From the NCBI GenBank assembly GCA_009779855.1, contig WRBC01000001.1, forward strand, positions 168,444 through 232,443: DNA of 64,000 nucleotides, in the 5' to 3' direction. A model generated the notes under the pieces. That model had not been told where the DNA came from and did not search any database. It saw nothing but the letters and a program-made list of their open reading frames with translations. This stretch comes from Coriobacteriia bacterium (GTDB lineage Bacteria; Actinomycetota; Coriobacteriia; WRKU01; WQUG01). Of the stretch, positions 24,768 through 35,194 are shown in pieces. The position numbers and the translations under genes are program-made. Numbering within the stretch: position 1 is the stretch's first letter; every line of letters begins with the position of its first letter.

Positions 24768-25289
24768 ATGCCTGCAAAATCAAAATTAGCCGTTGTAGCA
24801 GAGATTAAGGAACGCTTTAATACCTGTCCAAATGTGCTTTTAGTTGACTACCGTGGACTGAATGTTCAGTCTGTGTCGCAGTTGCGTGGTGATTTGCGCG
24901 AAGCTGGTGGTGAGATGGTTGTCTACAAGAACACTTTGACACAGATTGCTATGCGTGAACTTGCTTTGCCCTCAATGGAAGATTTGCTTGAAGGTCCTAG
25001 CGCCTTCATTTTCTCTGGGGATGATCCCGTGCCTTGTGCAAAGATACTTGCAAACTTTGCGAAAGAAAATGAAGCACTAGAGCTCAAGGGTGGCTTGGTG
25101 CAAAGCCAAGTTATCGACGAATCAGGACTGAAAGCACTCGCAACTTTGCCTTCGCGCGAAGAATTGCTTGCAAAGCTTTTGGGAACCATCAGCAATCCAG
25201 CACGTGGTACAGTCACTGTACTTTCTGGACCAGCTCGTGGACTGGTTACGGCACTTTCTGCTCTACGCGATCAGAAGGAAGCTGCGTAA
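24768..25289 (+). CDS. rplJ: 50S ribosomal protein L10
   Basis: Stalk-base protein that anchors L7/L12 dimers and represses its own mRNA. The N-terminal MPAKSKLAVVAEIKERF and LLVDYRGLNVQSVSQLR, with the C-terminal dimer-binding helix (GLVTALSALRDQKEAA), are typical. I use ATG 24768 after GGGAGGA; the TTG at 24753 adds MKGGY and is unlikely. 173 residues. The usual upstream partners rplK-rplA are missing here; lepB is the neighbour. Confidence 0.96.
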   Translation: MPAKSKLAVVAEIKERFNTCPNVLLVDYRGLNVQSVSQLRGDLREAGGEMVVYKNTLTQIAMRELALPSMEDLLEGPSAFIFSGDDPVPCAKILANFAKENEALELKGGLVQSQVIDESGLKALATLPSREELLAKLLGTISNPARGTVTVLSGPARGLVTALSALRDQKEAA

Positions 25290-25393
25290 CACGCAACAAG
25301 CTGTACGAAGAATCGTGCAGCGAACTGCTCTGTGCGTAAGCAGGGTAGTCGCATATTAGAAAAAGGAAAACATTACCGAAAGGATATTTAACA

Positions 25394-25780
25394 ATGGCTG
25401 TAACACGTGATGAAATTATTGAAGCTTTAAAGGCAATGCCAGCTCTAGAACTGTCAGAGCTTGTGACAGAACTAGAAGAAGTATTTGGCGTTAGCGCTGC
25501 TGCACCTATGGCAGTTGTAGCTGGCGGTGCTGCTGCAGGTGGCGGCGATGCTGCTGCGGCAGAAGAGAAGAGCGAATTTGACGTAGTCCTAGAAGGATTC
25601 GGTGATAACAAGATCGCCGTAATCAAGGTAGTTCGCGGAATCACAGGCCTCGGTCTAAAAGAAGCGAAAGAAATGGTAGAGGGTGCTCCAAAGCCAGTCG
25701 CTGAAGGTGTAGCAAAAGATAAGGCTGAAGAAATGAAGAAAGAACTAGAAGAAGCAGGAGCTGCAGTAACTCTAAAGTAA
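25394..25780 (+). CDS. rplL: 50S ribosomal protein L7/L12
   Basis: Ribosomal stalk protein that recruits translation factors. The N-terminal dimerisation helices ([24 protein letters not shown]), an Ala/Gly hinge (residues 36-55) and the C-terminal domain ([38 protein letters not shown]) are all present. 128 residues. It is 104 bases after rplJ with its own GAAAGGA site and ends in a terminator. Confidence 0.98.
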   Translation: MAVTRDEIIEALKAMPALELSELVTELEEVFGVSAAAPMAVVAGGAAAGGGDAAAAEEKSEFDVVLEGFGDNKIAVIKVVRGITGLGLKEAKEMVEGAPKPVAEGVAKDKAEEMKKELEEAGAAVTLK

Positions 25781-25802
25781 GTTACTCGCTTGCATCTTTT
25801 TT

Positions 25803-25835
25803 AGAGACCATGCCAGTAAGGTGTGGTCTCTTTTT
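25803..25835 (+). terminator. Terminator of the rplJL operon
   Basis: AGAGACCA / TGGTCTCT form an 8-bp stem around 13 bases, with TTTTT after it. The track's upstream start for the next ABC gene falls inside this hairpin. Confidence 0.9.
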
Positions 25836-25841
25836 CTTGGC

Positions 25842-25847
25842 TATAAT
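25842..25847 (+). promoter_or_regulatory. TATAAT box placed for a leaderless ABC-gene transcript
   Basis: A perfect TATAAT ends seven bases before the ATG at 25855, so transcription would start at or next to the A of the start codon. No ribosome-binding site precedes the ATG. The -35 region is poor. Confidence 0.5.
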
Positions 25848-25854
25848 AGAAGCC

Positions 25855-26568
25855 ATGGAATCACTCTATGCTCATGATAATGAACCCCTCATCAGTTTGC
25901 ACGATGTAAATAAGGTGTATGAAACCGGTGGAGTTCACTTTTCGGCACTCAAGGATGTAAATCTTCAAGTATTTCCTAGCGAGTTTGTGGGACTTATTGG
26001 AAAATCAGGCAGTGGCAAGACGACGCTCATTAACATGATTACAGGAATCGATCATCTGACTTCGGGTGAAATCTGGATAGACGGAACCCCCGTGCATACC
26101 TTAAATGAGAACCGAATGGCTATTTGGCGCGGTCACACAATAGGTGTTGTATTTCAATTCTTTCAACTTTTGCCAACGTTGACAGCGATTGAGAACGTTA
26201 TGCTGCCTATGGATTTTTGCGATGTTCATGCACGCAGCGATCGAAGTGAGGTTGCCCTGTACTACCTAGAACAGGTGGAAATGGCTGATCATGCGCATAA
26301 GCTGCCCACGGAATTGTCTGGCGGTCAACAGCAACGTGTAGCCATTGCGCGCGCACTTGCCAATGATCCGCCTCTTATTGTTGCAGATGAACCTACGGGG
26401 AACCTAGACAGTAAAACGGCTGACGCGGTCTTTGGCCTTTTTGAACGTCTGGTAGACAGCGGCAAGACAATTGTGATGGTAACGCATGACAATGACTTAG
26501 CGCAGCGTGTAACACGCAGCTTACTTGTAGCAGACGGTCAGATCACAGATGACATTAAAGCCCCTTAA
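25855..26568 (+). CDS. ABC transporter ATP-binding protein (LolD/MacB type)
   Basis: ATPase of a MacB/FtsX-type (type VII) ABC system. Walker A is GKSGSGKTT near residue 45, the signature is [16 protein letters not shown] near 150, Walker B is LIVADEPTG and the switch is VMVTHD. The Q-loop is VFQFFQLLP. The start at 25855 ([10 protein letters not shown]) lies after the rplL terminator and directly after a TATAAT box. It overlaps the permease gene by 20 bases, so the two work as one transporter. The substrate is unknown. Confidence 0.9.
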   Translation: MESLYAHDNEPLISLHDVNKVYETGGVHFSALKDVNLQVFPSEFVGLIGKSGSGKTTLINMITGIDHLTSGEIWIDGTPVHTLNENRMAIWRGHTIGVVFQFFQLLPTLTAIENVMLPMDFCDVHARSDRSEVALYYLEQVEMADHAHKLPTELSGGQQQRVAIARALANDPPLIVADEPTGNLDSKTADAVFGLFERLVDSGKTIVMVTHDNDLAQRVTRSLLVADGQITDDIKAP

Positions 26569-29047
26569 ACAGATTTCCCCGCGTCTTATAAAGGTGCTCC
26601 GTGACCTTACTGCCAACAAATCACGAACTCTCTTAGTTATCCTTTCTATAGCGGTAGGAATTTATGCGATTGCTGCAACATTGGGTGCGCGACAAGTGCT
26701 CATGCGTGAATTTGAAGAGGGTTTTGAAGAAAGTAAAAAGTTCTCTATTTCTTACACCCTAAACGAAGAGTCAACGCGTGTTGAGGGGGTTCTGCGTCAG
26801 ATTGATTCGCGCGATGATGTCTTAGGTGTCAGCGGTAGACGTGTAGTTGCAGCAACATTTATACAGGTTCCAGCATACATGTCAGAGGCAGAGGCACTTT
26901 CGACACTTTCTGATTCGGATGAAGATAGAACTATTCTTAGCTTGCAGGCGGCTCCGGATAGTGAGTTTACCTCAGGTGCTGATGTCAATCATTTTTTCTC
27001 GCTAGAGCATCGTGTTTGGCCCCCAGGTCCGCAGGACATTATTATTGAGGCGAGTGCACTGCAGGTCTATGACCTCCGCATAGGGGACAGGCTATTCGTA
27101 GAGGTAGGTTCTGACAAGGCTATCTTTCGGATAGCTGGCTTTGCTCATGACATAAATGCTATCCCTACGATGTTTTTCAGTCAGGTCGAGGCTTTTGTTT
27201 CGATGAGCGCACTAGCGCAATTGAATTTGCCTGAAGAGCCTAATCGTGTGATGGTGCGGGTAGACCCCGAGCTCTCTCGAGTGGAAGTTGCAAGCATTGC
27301 AGAGAATATCCAGTCTCAGCATCTTGATTCTGCAGATATCATTGTTGATCGCATGGAAGTTCCTGAGCCAAATTTCCACTTTTTTGGTAGCTTGTTCGAG
27401 GCAGTAAGCGTGTTATTGCTCTTTATGGCTTTTATGGCACTTGCCCTGTCAGGATTTTTGGTCGTAACCACAACAAATGCAATCTTGATTCAGCAGACTA
27501 GACAGCTGGGGATTATGAAGGCTATCGGGGGTATGCGACGGCAAATCTCGACGCTCTATTTTGGCTTAGTGGCGGGCTATGGCATCCTTGCGCTTTTTAT
27601 CGGCATTCCAACGGGTATTTTATTTGGTCATGCGTTCATTAATTATGCGGCAGGAGTTTTGAATTTCCATGTCACAAGCATGGCTTATCCTGCTTGGGTT
27701 ATTGCACTTCTGGTCGCAGTTGGAATATTGCTTCCCGTCCTAGCTGCTTGGCTTCCGATTCAAAAAGGTGTACGAAGGCCCATTGTTGAAGTCCTTAGTT
27801 CTTATGCAAATACGGTAGGTTTTGGCAAGGGGTGGGTAGATCGTCTACTGGGAAAGGTCAGTTTTCTACCCAGGCCCACCGCACTTGCCCTCAGATCCAC
27901 TTTTTCGCGCAAAGGGAGACTTGTTTTAACTCTAACAACCTTGTTGCTCGCTTCTGGTGTTGTAATGTCAGTCTTTTCTGCTCATGCCTCTTTAGGACAT
28001 ACGGTAGATATGATTGGTGGTTGGTGGAAGTATGACACGCAAGTTCGTTTTGCTGCACCTGTGAATAATGAAGACTTGAAGCGCGTAGCTTATGATAATG
28101 ACGAGGTCATTTATGCGGAAACTTGGCTGGATACTCGTGCAACCATTGTGCGCCCAGATGGCACGAAAAACGACTCATTCTGGGCTCTGGGCGTTCCTCC
28201 TGAAACACGCATTCTAGACTTTGACTTTGAATACGGCAGGGCTCCAGAACCAGGGGAGCAAGGCATCATTATCGACACGGAACTTTTTGTAACAGAAGAC
28301 TATCTAGAACCCCCTGCAACAGTGGAGTTAATTATTGGTGGACAAGAGGTCGAACGTCCTGTTGTAGGTGTCGTGACAGGATCCTTACAGGGGGCTCACC
28401 TATATATGGACCGGGATGACCTGGCAGATCTCATGGGTATCTCTGGTGCATCGACACGCGTGCTTGTTCAGGCACAAGGGGGACAGTATTCACAGCCCAA
28501 CTTTCGTGCAGTGCAAGAACGTCTAGGTCTGCAGACAAGGCTTGCTGAATCACTGGATAGAAATTTTACCAATCAAAATCATAGAGTCATTTCAACGCAA
28601 ACTGCCGCAGAACAACTGCAGACGCAACGTGAACAGCTAGACATTCTCTCGACTTTTCTTATTATCATGGCAAGCGCACTGGCGGTTGTAGGGGTTATTG
28701 GCTTATCAGGCTCTATGACATTAAGTGTTATCGAGTCAACGCGTGAAATTGGAATAATGCGCTCAGTTGGCGCAAGTCATCTATCGATATTCGGTATCTA
28801 CATAACACAAGGTCTTGTGGTGGGGACTATATCATGGTTTTTCGGAGTCTTTTTGTCATGGCCGCTATCTTATGTGCTCATGATGGCATTAAGCATGACC
28901 TTAGAGATGCGCCTAGCTTATCTGTTTTCATTTGAAGGCGTAGTGATTTGGCTGGTATTTGTGTGGGTTATTTCCATCCTTGCAAGCCTATTACCAGCGT
29001 GGAGGGCTTCTCAAGTGTCTATTAGAGATGCCATTTCTCACGAGTAA
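26549..29047 (+). CDS. FtsX-like ABC transporter permease, two FtsX domains
   Basis: Large permease (832 residues) partnered with the ATPase upstream. An N-terminal membrane helix ([19 protein letters not shown]) precedes an extracytoplasmic MacB-like domain, then three helices of a first FtsX domain (about 285-415). A second helix, a second periplasmic domain (about 485-690) and a terminal three-helix FtsX domain follow, with [14 protein letters not shown] as the family motif. Such proteins usually move lipids or peptides, or use mechanotransmission, not small-molecule import. No efflux or lipoprotein-carrier gene is adjacent. Confidence 0.88.
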   Translation: MTLKPLKQISPRLIKVLRDLTANKSRTLLVILSIAVGIYAIAATLGARQVLMREFEEGFEESKKFSISYTLNEESTRVEGVLRQIDSRDDVLGVSGRRVVAATFIQVPAYMSEAEALSTLSDSDEDRTILSLQAAPDSEFTSGADVNHFFSLEHRVWPPGPQDIIIEASALQVYDLRIGDRLFVEVGSDKAIFRIAGFAHDINAIPTMFFSQVEAFVSMSALAQLNLPEEPNRVMVRVDPELSRVEVASIAENIQSQHLDSADIIVDRMEVPEPNFHFFGSLFEAVSVLLLFMAFMALALSGFLVVTTTNAILIQQTRQLGIMKAIGGMRRQISTLYFGLVAGYGILALFIGIPTGILFGHAFINYAAGVLNFHVTSMAYPAWVIALLVAVGILLPVLAAWLPIQKGVRRPIVEVLSSYANTVGFGKGWVDRLLGKVSFLPRPTALALRSTFSRKGRLVLTLTTLLLASGVVMSVFSAHASLGHTVDMIGGWWKYDTQVRFAAPVNNEDLKRVAYDNDEVIYAETWLDTRATIVRPDGTKNDSFWALGVPPETRILDFDFEYGRAPEPGEQGIIIDTELFVTEDYLEPPATVELIIGGQEVERPVVGVVTGSLQGAHLYMDRDDLADLMGISGASTRVLVQAQGGQYSQPNFRAVQERLGLQTRLAESLDRNFTNQNHRVISTQTAAEQLQTQREQLDILSTFLIIMASALAVVGVIGLSGSMTLSVIESTREIGIMRSVGASHLSIFGIYITQGLVVGTISWFFGVFLSWPLSYVLMMALSMTLEMRLAYLFSFEGVVIWLVFVWVISILASLLPAWRASQVSIRDAISHE

Positions 29048-29090
29048 AATGATACAATGATGTGCGGATTCTTTGAGGGGAGTACGTCCT

Positions 29091-30527
29091 TTGTCACCTG
29101 CTGAAATATACTTTGGGACTGATGGCTGGCGTGCTGTTGTTGGTTCTGGGTTTGACGATGAAAGCGTTTCCCGCGTAGCTCAAGCCACCGCCCTTACTTT
29201 TCTTGAAGGCGCAGTGCGGAATACCTCGCAGAGGCCTCGTGTCTACATTGGCTACGATACTCGTGAACATGCTGCCCATTTTGCTCGCCTAGCTGCTGAA
29301 GTGATGGTTCAGCAGGGCTTAGAGGTAGTACTCTCTGATAGTTACATTCCCACGCCAGCTCTTTGCTGGACGGTATCGCGCGATAAACAAGCCATTGGCG
29401 GAATCCAATTAACGGCAAGTCACAATCCAGCTGGATGGCTAGGATTCAAGGTGCGTATGAGCGATGGGGGAGCCTCGCCTGCGGAATTCACTCATAGGAT
29501 AGAAGGCATCCTTGCTACAAAACCAGAGGCAGCTAATTCTGGTGATAGAAAGATCAGCGAAAGTAGCCTCTGCACTAGAGACCTTGTCTCGCCTTACCTG
29601 GATGCCCTTTGTCAATTTGTGGACACAGACGCTATCAAGAACGCACAGCTTAAAGTAGTCGTGGATCCACTTTTTGGTGCTTCTCGTATATATCTTGCAG
29701 ATGTTTTTGAGCGACTTGGCGTAGAGGTTCTACGCCTGCATGATAATCAAGATTTCAGTTTTGGTGGACTGCATCCAGAACCAATCCCCCCTTGGACTGA
29801 TGAGGCAGCGATTGCAGTGCGCAAGTCACAGGCTGTAGCAGGATTTGTTTTGGATGGTGACGCAGATCGCTTGGGGGCAATTGATGGAGGGGGCGACTTT
29901 GTGTCTCCTCACAAGATAATTGCCCTGATTGCAGAACACCTAATTAAAAACAGAGGGCAGTTAGGCAGAATTGTGAAGACTCTTTCGACTTCTCAGCTTG
30001 TGGATCGTCTTGCACGCAAGTTAGGCGTAGAGTCTACTACGACCCCAATTGGCTTTAAGTGGATTTATGAAGAAATGCTTAAAGGGGACGTCATGATTGG
30101 CGGTGAAGAGAGCGGGGGGATAGGCATTCCTGATCATGTGTGTGAGCGAGATGGCCTACTCATGAGTTTGCTACTTGTTGAAATGATGGCGATTACAGGG
30201 CTTAGTCTTAAGATGCTTGTTAGCCAACTGGAGGAACAGGTGGGTAGACTGTACTATCAGCGCAAGGACCTGTCCCTTGAGCCTGGTCATATGGATCGTT
30301 TCAGAAGGATACTGCCAGATTTGAAGCCTCTTCACATAGCAGATACAGCAGTGCTCGAGTACATCCATAGCGACGGTGCAAAATTCCTTTTACCGGATGA
30401 TGAGTGGCTTTTGCTGCGTGCATCCGGCACGGAGCCCCTTGTGCGCATCTATGCTGAAGCAGCAAGTCCGTGTAGACTAGCAGTACTGCTAGAAGCGGGA
30501 AATCATTTAGTGCAGGAGGCAAAATAG
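29091..30527 (+). CDS. Phosphoglucomutase/phosphomannomutase family protein
   Basis: Alpha-D-phosphohexomutase. The four domain motifs are present: FGTDGWRAVVG (start), catalytic Ser loop QLTASHNPAGWLGFK (about residue 105), metal-binding DGDADRLGAID (about 265) and phosphate-binding LRASGTEPLVRIYAEA (about 450). I place the start at TTG 29091 with GAGGGGAG eight bases upstream; the track's TTG at 29073 overlaps that site. Sugar specificity cannot be told. It probably supplies activated sugars to the glycosyltransferase genes that follow; its stop overlaps the next GTG start. Confidence 0.88.
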   Translation: MSPAEIYFGTDGWRAVVGSGFDDESVSRVAQATALTFLEGAVRNTSQRPRVYIGYDTREHAAHFARLAAEVMVQQGLEVVLSDSYIPTPALCWTVSRDKQAIGGIQLTASHNPAGWLGFKVRMSDGGASPAEFTHRIEGILATKPEAANSGDRKISESSLCTRDLVSPYLDALCQFVDTDAIKNAQLKVVVDPLFGASRIYLADVFERLGVEVLRLHDNQDFSFGGLHPEPIPPWTDEAAIAVRKSQAVAGFVLDGDADRLGAIDGGGDFVSPHKIIALIAEHLIKNRGQLGRIVKTLSTSQLVDRLARKLGVESTTTPIGFKWIYEEMLKGDVMIGGEESGGIGIPDHVCERDGLLMSLLLVEMMAITGLSLKMLVSQLEEQVGRLYYQRKDLSLEPGHMDRFRRILPDLKPLHIADTAVLEYIHSDGAKFLLPDDEWLLLRASGTEPLVRIYAEAASPCRLAVLLEAGNHLVQEAK

Positions 30528-31756
30528 TGCGCGTAGTCATGGTAAATAAATATTATCCATCTCATGTTGGTGGTATCGAATTTCACATGCGCGATTTAGC
30601 AGAAGGATTAGTTGCCTCAGGACATCAAGTTCGAGTCATTGTAAGCAACGACGAGCGCAGATACAGTGAAGAACTCATAAATGGCGTAGAGGTAGTGCGT
30701 CTACCTCGCCTCTTTGAAAGAGCATCTACCCCAGTCTGTCGTATGATTGGCCCTGTATTGAGCTTCGAATCAGAGCAAGCAGATATCCTGCACTTTCACA
30801 CGCCTTACCCTTGGGGCGAATTTGAATGGGTAGGTCAGATGGCCTCAAAAAGAGTTCCTTACGTAGTTACCTATCATGCTGATATTGTCCGTCAAAGGCA
30901 GGCTTTAGCAGTTTACGGGCCTATTTTTAACAAGTTTCTCAATAGAGCCCAACTTATCATGGCCTCGTCTCCTCAACTTATTCAGTATTCACCTTGGCTT
31001 AATCCTCGTGCAGATAAGTGTAGGCAGGTTAACTTTGGATTGCCAGTAGAGAGCATTGCTCATAATGAGAAAGCTGTTGCCCGTGCAGCAGTTCTTCGCG
31101 AAGAACTGGCTGCTTCTGTAGATGGAGCTCATAAGCCAGTAGTTCTTTTCGTGGGCAGACTTATCTATTACAAAGGTATTGAAGTTCTTGCTCGCGCAAT
31201 TCCCAAAGTAGATGCTCATTTCGTCATTATTGGCAGCGGCCCAGACCGTGCTGTCATAGATCATGTGCAAAGACATGAAGAGCTCGCAAAGCGCATTCAC
31301 GTAATAGACTACGCCAGCGACGAGGATTTAGCCGCGTGGTATCATGCTGCAGACGTATTGACCTTGCCTAGCGTCGAGAACTCTGAAGCCTTTGGCTTAG
31401 TTCAAATTGAGGCACATGCTGCAGGGACTCCTGTTGTTTCTAGTAGGCTTAGAACTGGTGTACCCTATGCAAATCTTGATGGGGTAACAGGGTTAACCGT
31501 TCCTCCTCGTGACTCTGATGCGCTGGCAGGATCGCTTAATGCACTGCTTTCTGACGAAGGCACACGCCTGCGCTTAGGAAGGCAAGCGCAGGCGCGCGCC
31601 CTTGCGGAATTTAATATTGACCAAATGATAAAAGGTGTAGAGTCGGTTTACTGCGAAGCGATTACACTGAAGAACAACAGCAGACCTCAATGTCCTACTA
31701 TTCAGCCCAGCGCGAATATGCTGAAGGTTGATAGAGAAAACGTTGACGGGGTCTAG
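30527..31756 (+). CDS. Family 4 glycosyltransferase
   Basis: GT-B-fold transferase using a nucleotide sugar. The start is GTG at 30527 (MRVVMVNKYYPSHVGGIEFHMRDLAEGL), typical of GT4, with GGAGG upstream. The C-terminal domain has VLFVGRLIYYKGIEVLARAI and the donor-binding E-x7-E motif in ENSEAFGLVQIEAHAAGTPV. 409 residues. The sugar and acceptor are unknown. It overlaps the mutase stop by one base and precedes the sugar-phosphate transferase by five bases, so it probably extends the same lipid-linked glycan. Confidence 0.9.
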   Translation: MRVVMVNKYYPSHVGGIEFHMRDLAEGLVASGHQVRVIVSNDERRYSEELINGVEVVRLPRLFERASTPVCRMIGPVLSFESEQADILHFHTPYPWGEFEWVGQMASKRVPYVVTYHADIVRQRQALAVYGPIFNKFLNRAQLIMASSPQLIQYSPWLNPRADKCRQVNFGLPVESIAHNEKAVARAAVLREELAASVDGAHKPVVLFVGRLIYYKGIEVLARAIPKVDAHFVIIGSGPDRAVIDHVQRHEELAKRIHVIDYASDEDLAAWYHAADVLTLPSVENSEAFGLVQIEAHAAGTPVVSSRLRTGVPYANLDGVTGLTVPPRDSDALAGSLNALLSDEGTRLRLGRQAQARALAEFNIDQMIKGVESVYCEAITLKNNSRPQCPTIQPSANMLKVDRENVDGV

Positions 31757-31761
31757 CTGAT

Positions 31762-33084
31762 ATGTCCCGTTTGAGGTTTCGCCTCTTTTCCCTTTTTGCT
31801 GATGCTTTCTTTGTTAATGCAGCGGTAATCGTAGCGTTTTTGATGCGCTTCATGGGTCAAATTCCACCAGGGAACCTTGATGCTTATCTTACCTTGATGC
31901 CCTTGCTCACTTTGGCGTACCTTACGTGTGGATGGCTCTACAACCTTTATGAGCCTGAGCAACTTGATTCGCCTTGGGCAACAACGTCACGAGTGTTTCC
32001 CGCGGCAATTTTGGGAACGCTAGGCTTGACGGCTATTGCATTTCTGGGGGGTGAGGGAACTGCTGCCTTTCCGCGGCTGACTTTGCCTATTATTCTGATC
32101 TTGAGCATCGCATTTCTGTTGGGTTGGAGACTGCTTTTCCTGCGCTTCGGCAAAATCAATTGGCCAGAGCAGCGTACCCTTATCATTGGTCATGGGGGCA
32201 TAGCACATGACCTTGCGACATCAATACAGGAAAGAACAAAGTGGGGATGGAAGCTTGTTGGTATCATACCTTCAAGCTATGGTCAGCAGCGTATTAACCA
32301 GATTATTGTAGATTCTAGAGTGAATCGCATTATTGTTGCAGATCCTGCTCAATTGCGGGAGTTTGTCGAGCAATTAGTTCTTGCTGAACATGCGAAGTTA
32401 ACCGTTGATGTAGTTCCAGAACTTTATGAAACATTCATTGGGCAAACGCATACTATTATTGGGGACATTCCGCTTATGCGTATAGTCTCAGGCAATATTC
32501 CGCGCTACCAGCGCTTGTTAAAACGCAGCGTTGACCTTTTTGGGGCCCTAATTTTAGCCATAGTAGCAGCGCCAATTATGTTCTTTGCTGCCCTTTTAAT
32601 TCTTCTTTCTGACGGAAGACCTCTTTTTTATAAACAAAAGCGTGTAGGGCGCAATCAGTCTCTTTTTTGGATATTCAAATTTCGCACAATGGTAAAAAAT
32701 GCAGAGGAGCTTTCTGGCCCTGTTCTTGCTACTGAAGATGATCCGCGAATAACACCTGTTGGTCGTAGATTGCGTAAGTTTCGTATAGATGAACTTCCTC
32801 AGGTCATTAATATAATGCGCGGAGAGATGAGCTTCATTGGACCCCGTCCAGAAAGGCCAGAGTTTGTTAGTCAGTACCTGCAAGAGATCCCTGGTTATTC
32901 AGAACGTTTTCGCATTAAGCCGGGGGTAACGGGGCTTGCTCAAACTAATGGGGGGTATGCTACGACTCCAGATCGTAAATTGAAGTACGATTTAATGTAC
33001 CTATATCACCAAAGTCTGATGCTGGATGCACAAATCATGGTAGAAACAGTAAAAGTTATACTTTCAGGAAGAGGAGCACGCTAG
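31762..33084 (+). CDS. Polyprenyl glycosylphosphotransferase
   Basis: Initiating enzyme that moves a sugar-1-phosphate from a nucleotide sugar to undecaprenyl phosphate. The N-terminus has about four membrane helices, then a CoA-binding-like Rossmann segment (TLIIGHGGIAHDLATSI, about residue 140). A hydrophobic helix near 260 leads to the catalytic bacterial sugar transferase domain with FWIFKFRTMVKNAEE, RKFRIDELPQVINIMRGEMSFIGPRPERPEF and PGVTGLAQ. 440 residues. It lies with a GT4 enzyme and an O-antigen-ligase-like protein, forming a surface polysaccharide set. Confidence 0.92.
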   Translation: MSRLRFRLFSLFADAFFVNAAVIVAFLMRFMGQIPPGNLDAYLTLMPLLTLAYLTCGWLYNLYEPEQLDSPWATTSRVFPAAILGTLGLTAIAFLGGEGTAAFPRLTLPIILILSIAFLLGWRLLFLRFGKINWPEQRTLIIGHGGIAHDLATSIQERTKWGWKLVGIIPSSYGQQRINQIIVDSRVNRIIVADPAQLREFVEQLVLAEHAKLTVDVVPELYETFIGQTHTIIGDIPLMRIVSGNIPRYQRLLKRSVDLFGALILAIVAAPIMFFAALLILLSDGRPLFYKQKRVGRNQSLFWIFKFRTMVKNAEELSGPVLATEDDPRITPVGRRLRKFRIDELPQVINIMRGEMSFIGPRPERPEFVSQYLQEIPGYSERFRIKPGVTGLAQTNGGYATTPDRKLKYDLMYLYHQSLMLDAQIMVETVKVILSGRGAR

Positions 33085-33085
33085 G

Positions 33086-35119
33086 ATGGGCAAGTCAAAA
33101 AAAGATGTCCGCGAAATTCGTGAACATACTCGCGAGGGGAAAATTGCATGGTGGTTAATCCTTGCACTAGTTGCGGTGGTTCCCATAGTAATGGCCAACG
33201 GTCCACTTAATTGGATGGGTTTCAATTTTGCTGATGGATTTGATGGGGTAAAGATATTTGTTCTGCGCATTGGGGTTATGGCTATCCTAGCTGCGTGGAT
33301 CTGGGATGTTGTGCGTAATGGCGGAGAAATTCGCTACCATGCTCTTTATATCTTGCTAGGTGTGCTACTTGTCTGGATTGTGATTACAACCATAACTTCA
33401 ATAAACCCCGCCACGGCTTTTCTAGGTAAATATAGGCGCTATGATGGGGCATGGGCCTATTTCCTCTATGCACTCTTGATGTTTTTGACGATGCAGTACG
33501 CAACTTCACTTCCGCGGGTGCGTCAATTGGCCCAAACGTTAAGCTTTTCAAGTGTGGTTGTTGCTGGCTACGGATTACTGCAGGCGATTCCTAACCCTTG
33601 GCGCAGTGCAGAGGGCGGAGCTATTGCAAATTGGGACCCGCTTACCTGGGGGGTATTGCCTTTTGAGCCTCTGCGTTCTTTCTCTACCTTTGGGAACCCA
33701 AACTTGCTTGCAGGCTTTCTTGCGTTTAGTATTTTTGTGACCTTGGGCTTACTTCTCTCTGAAAAGCAGCCAAAGTGGCGCAGATGGTACTGGTTTGTAC
33801 TCTTGTTAAATTCCGCCGTTGCTATTACGGCTTTCTCAAGGTCTCTGTGGGCAGCTGTTCTTGTGACGGGTATTATCTTTGTCGTATTGGTGTGGCGACA
33901 AAAGATTAAGCCTGTTAAAGAGGACTATTATTTCGCAGGTGGATTGGCGGCAGTCGTTACAGCATTTGCGGCTTACTCGCTTACACGGGCAGATGCTGTA
34001 ACAAACATTTGGTCAAGAATTCAAACTATTTTCGAGTTTGATCAAGGCAGTGGTCTTACACGTACACAGATATGGGAGGCGGCCCTAGCAGCGATTGCAG
34101 AGCGTCCCATTTTTGGCTATGGTCTTGACACATTTAGGCTTATTTTCCGCCACTTTGCTCCTCCTGAGTATGCTCAGGCTGCAGGCTTTAGATCGGTTGC
34201 TGACAATGCTCACAATTTTCCTCTGCAACTTGCAACAGGCATCGGAATTGTAGGGGCAATACTGTTCTTTGCTTTGCTCTTCTGGGTAGCCTTTATTGCT
34301 ATTCGAAGATGCCTTAAGGTGAGCGAGGAATCAAAGGCAGACAGAATGCTCCTTATTGGAATTGTCTGTGCTTGTATTGCCTACTGTGTACACCTTTTCT
34401 TTGGTTTATCTCTTCCTTCGACAAGTTTTTTGTTGTGGATATTGATGGGGGCAGTACTGGTCCCTTATGCAAAGGTATTTAAGGTTAAGAAGTCTACCTG
34501 GATGGTGCCTGTGGCTGTCTTATTGAGTGCCTTACTTCTAGTTCCCGTAGTTTTCTCAGTAAGATTGTTTGCAGCTGATTCTGCCTATGCGATTCCTGCG
34601 GGTATAGTTGCTACAGGGGTGAGTAATACAGATGCGGCAACCTTGCAGTTTGCAAAAGAAGAGGCGGAAAGGGCAGTAAGGCTCAATCCTTTTAATGAGC
34701 GCTACTATGTGGACTACTTCATTTTGTTTTCAAGTTATGCTCTGGTTCAACATGCACAGGGAAGTCCTGATGCACCCATGTTGATTGAGGAGTCTCGCAG
34801 TAAGGCGCAGCACTTGATTGATATGTCTTCCTGGGAATATGATTCATATCTGGCCGTAGCTACTTTTTACTTGAATCTAGGTACGATCTTCGAAGGAGAA
34901 GAGGGTAGAACCTATACATTAGAGGCAGCAGAATTCATGCGCGAAAAGATTGAGCAGACTCCAACAGGCCTTGCTTTGCGAGTACGTTATGCAGAAGCCT
35001 TGTTGGTACTAGATGACATCGATGCTGCAAAAGATGAGCTGACCTTTGTAATCGAGCATGATACGAATCACACTCGGGCGGCCGAGATGTTGCAAGAACT
35101 AAAGGAAGAAAGTCCTTAG
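33086..35119 (+). CDS. O-antigen ligase/polymerase-like membrane protein with TPR-like tail
   Basis: Multi-spanning protein (about 11-12 helices) of the Wzy/WaaL superfamily: a large external loop carries FGYGLDTFRLIFRHFAPPEYAQ and VADNAHNFPLQLATGIGIVG, the usual ligase region. After the last helix near residue 490, the C-terminus (about 500-677) is helical and TPR-like (RAVRLNPFNERYYVDYFILF, ARYAEALLVLDDIDAAKDEL region). In a bacterium without evidence for LPS it more likely polymerises or attaches a wall or capsule glycan. It follows the glycosylphosphotransferase after one base. Confidence 0.82.
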   Translation: MGKSKKDVREIREHTREGKIAWWLILALVAVVPIVMANGPLNWMGFNFADGFDGVKIFVLRIGVMAILAAWIWDVVRNGGEIRYHALYILLGVLLVWIVITTITSINPATAFLGKYRRYDGAWAYFLYALLMFLTMQYATSLPRVRQLAQTLSFSSVVVAGYGLLQAIPNPWRSAEGGAIANWDPLTWGVLPFEPLRSFSTFGNPNLLAGFLAFSIFVTLGLLLSEKQPKWRRWYWFVLLLNSAVAITAFSRSLWAAVLVTGIIFVVLVWRQKIKPVKEDYYFAGGLAAVVTAFAAYSLTRADAVTNIWSRIQTIFEFDQGSGLTRTQIWEAALAAIAERPIFGYGLDTFRLIFRHFAPPEYAQAAGFRSVADNAHNFPLQLATGIGIVGAILFFALLFWVAFIAIRRCLKVSEESKADRMLLIGIVCACIAYCVHLFFGLSLPSTSFLLWILMGAVLVPYAKVFKVKKSTWMVPVAVLLSALLLVPVVFSVRLFAADSAYAIPAGIVATGVSNTDAATLQFAKEEAERAVRLNPFNERYYVDYFILFSSYALVQHAQGSPDAPMLIEESRSKAQHLIDMSSWEYDSYLAVATFYLNLGTIFEGEEGRTYTLEAAEFMREKIEQTPTGLALRVRYAEALLVLDDIDAAKDELTFVIEHDTNHTRAAEMLQELKEESP

Positions 35120-35194
35120 GGGTATGTTGCCTTCAGTTGACACTATTGATAGACTTAGGTAAGTAAGTTTGTTCCGTAAGGGGAGGACGATATA

